A stretch of DNA of 14,294 nucleotides from Pseudomonadota bacterium. GTDB lineage: Bacteria > Pseudomonadota > Alphaproteobacteria > Acetobacterales > Acetobacteraceae. The notes under the pieces are model-generated. The model saw nothing but the letters and a program-made list of their open reading frames with translations. It made no database searches and was not told the DNA's origin. Each line of letters begins with the position of its first letter. Position 1 is the first letter of the stretch. Where the stretch lies: the NCBI GenBank assembly GCA_023390705.1, contig JAEWCI010000643.1:1-14294 (forward strand). The letters run 5' to 3'. This document shows, piece by piece, positions 14,183 through 14,294 of the stretch. The translations under genes were made by a program, and so were the position numbers.

Positions 14183-14294
14183 CCTGCACTCCCGCCGCGG
14201 CCGCGGCTTCCTGCTGCCAAAGGGTGAAGCTCTGCTCGGCGGCCAGGCCGAGGCCGGGCGCGAGGATCCAGTGGCCGATGCCCATGGCGTGCAC
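14175..14294 (-). CDS. C-terminal end of an unknown gene
   Basis: A minus-strand frame enters from the right edge, reads 39 codons ending AAAAAGVQDA, and stops at TGA (14175-14177), inside the start of the DUF4326 gene. The fragment (HAMGIGHWILAPGLGLAAEQ) resembles nothing I recognise. The 8-base overlap with the next gene supports it as a real operon member. The rest lies outside the window. Confidence 0.6.
   Translation of the reverse strand: MHAMGIGHWILAPGLGLAAEQSFTLWQQEAAAAAGVQDA

Larger units (their letters stand above)
10730..14294. mobile_element. Left end of a tRNA-Arg-associated integrative element
   Basis: Starting right after the tRNA 3' end, the gene content changes from housekeeping and metabolic genes to a candidate toxin-antitoxin pair, tyrosine integrase, excisionase-like gene, DUF4326 and unknown short genes. 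Use of a tRNA 3' end as attachment site by a tyrosine recombinase is a well-known arrangement. No second copy of the tRNA 3' end is visible here, so the right end must lie beyond the window. Whether it is a prophage, ICE or island cannot be told. Confidence 0.7.

Noticed and set aside
10730..14294. CRISPR array or second tRNA
   Set aside because: No regularly spaced repeats of 24-40 bases and no further cloverleaf were found by eye.
10653..14294. Direct repeat of the tRNA 3' end marking the far end of the element
   Set aside because: I found no second copy of the T-arm and acceptor sequence to the right within the window.

Overview
This GC-rich window looks like the chromosome of an alphaproteobacterium, most likely Acetobacteraceae (Roseomonas-like). 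That placement is inferred from the atpG-D-C order, protein style, strong G/C bias at third codon positions, a Bug-type solute-binding protein and a small NAD-type 6-phosphogluconate dehydrogenase. No database search was possible, so the taxonomy is tentative.

Left part (1-4392, + strand): the distal end of the F1 ATP synthase operon (3' end of atpG, whole atpD and atpC) closes at a strong hairpin (2661-2697). A ferritin-like diiron protein follows. Next comes a C-terminal relic of the urease GTPase gene ureG, whose stop codon overlaps the start of an intact HupE/UreJ-type nickel permease gene. Only this scrap of a urease accessory operon is visible.

Middle part (4432-10572): a minus-strand run reads gnd -> gntK -> putative glycosyltransferase -> RraA-family protein -> 4HBT thioesterase. 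The first three genes overlap and look co-translated. Gluconokinase and 6-phosphogluconate dehydrogenase together convert gluconate to ribulose 5-phosphate. Divergent from gnd is an AbgB-like M20 amidohydrolase, which converges on a Bug/TctC periplasmic binding protein. Both convergent gene pairs in this part are separated by perfect 11-bp GC hairpins.

Right part (10653-14294): an intact tRNA-Arg(CCT) with encoded CCA is followed directly by what looks like an integrated element that continues past the right edge. It holds a palindrome-rich leader, an AT-richer two-gene module (Panacea-domain protein plus a 125-residue protein that may have a MazF/PemK-like fold), a tyrosine integrase with an overlapping excisionase-like gene, an unassigned stretch with a 31-residue membrane-peptide ORF, a DUF4326 gene and the end of another gene. 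The candidate toxin-antitoxin pair, lying between the probable tRNA attachment site and the integrase, is the most interesting part of the window. The palindrome cluster in front of it is the least explained sequence.
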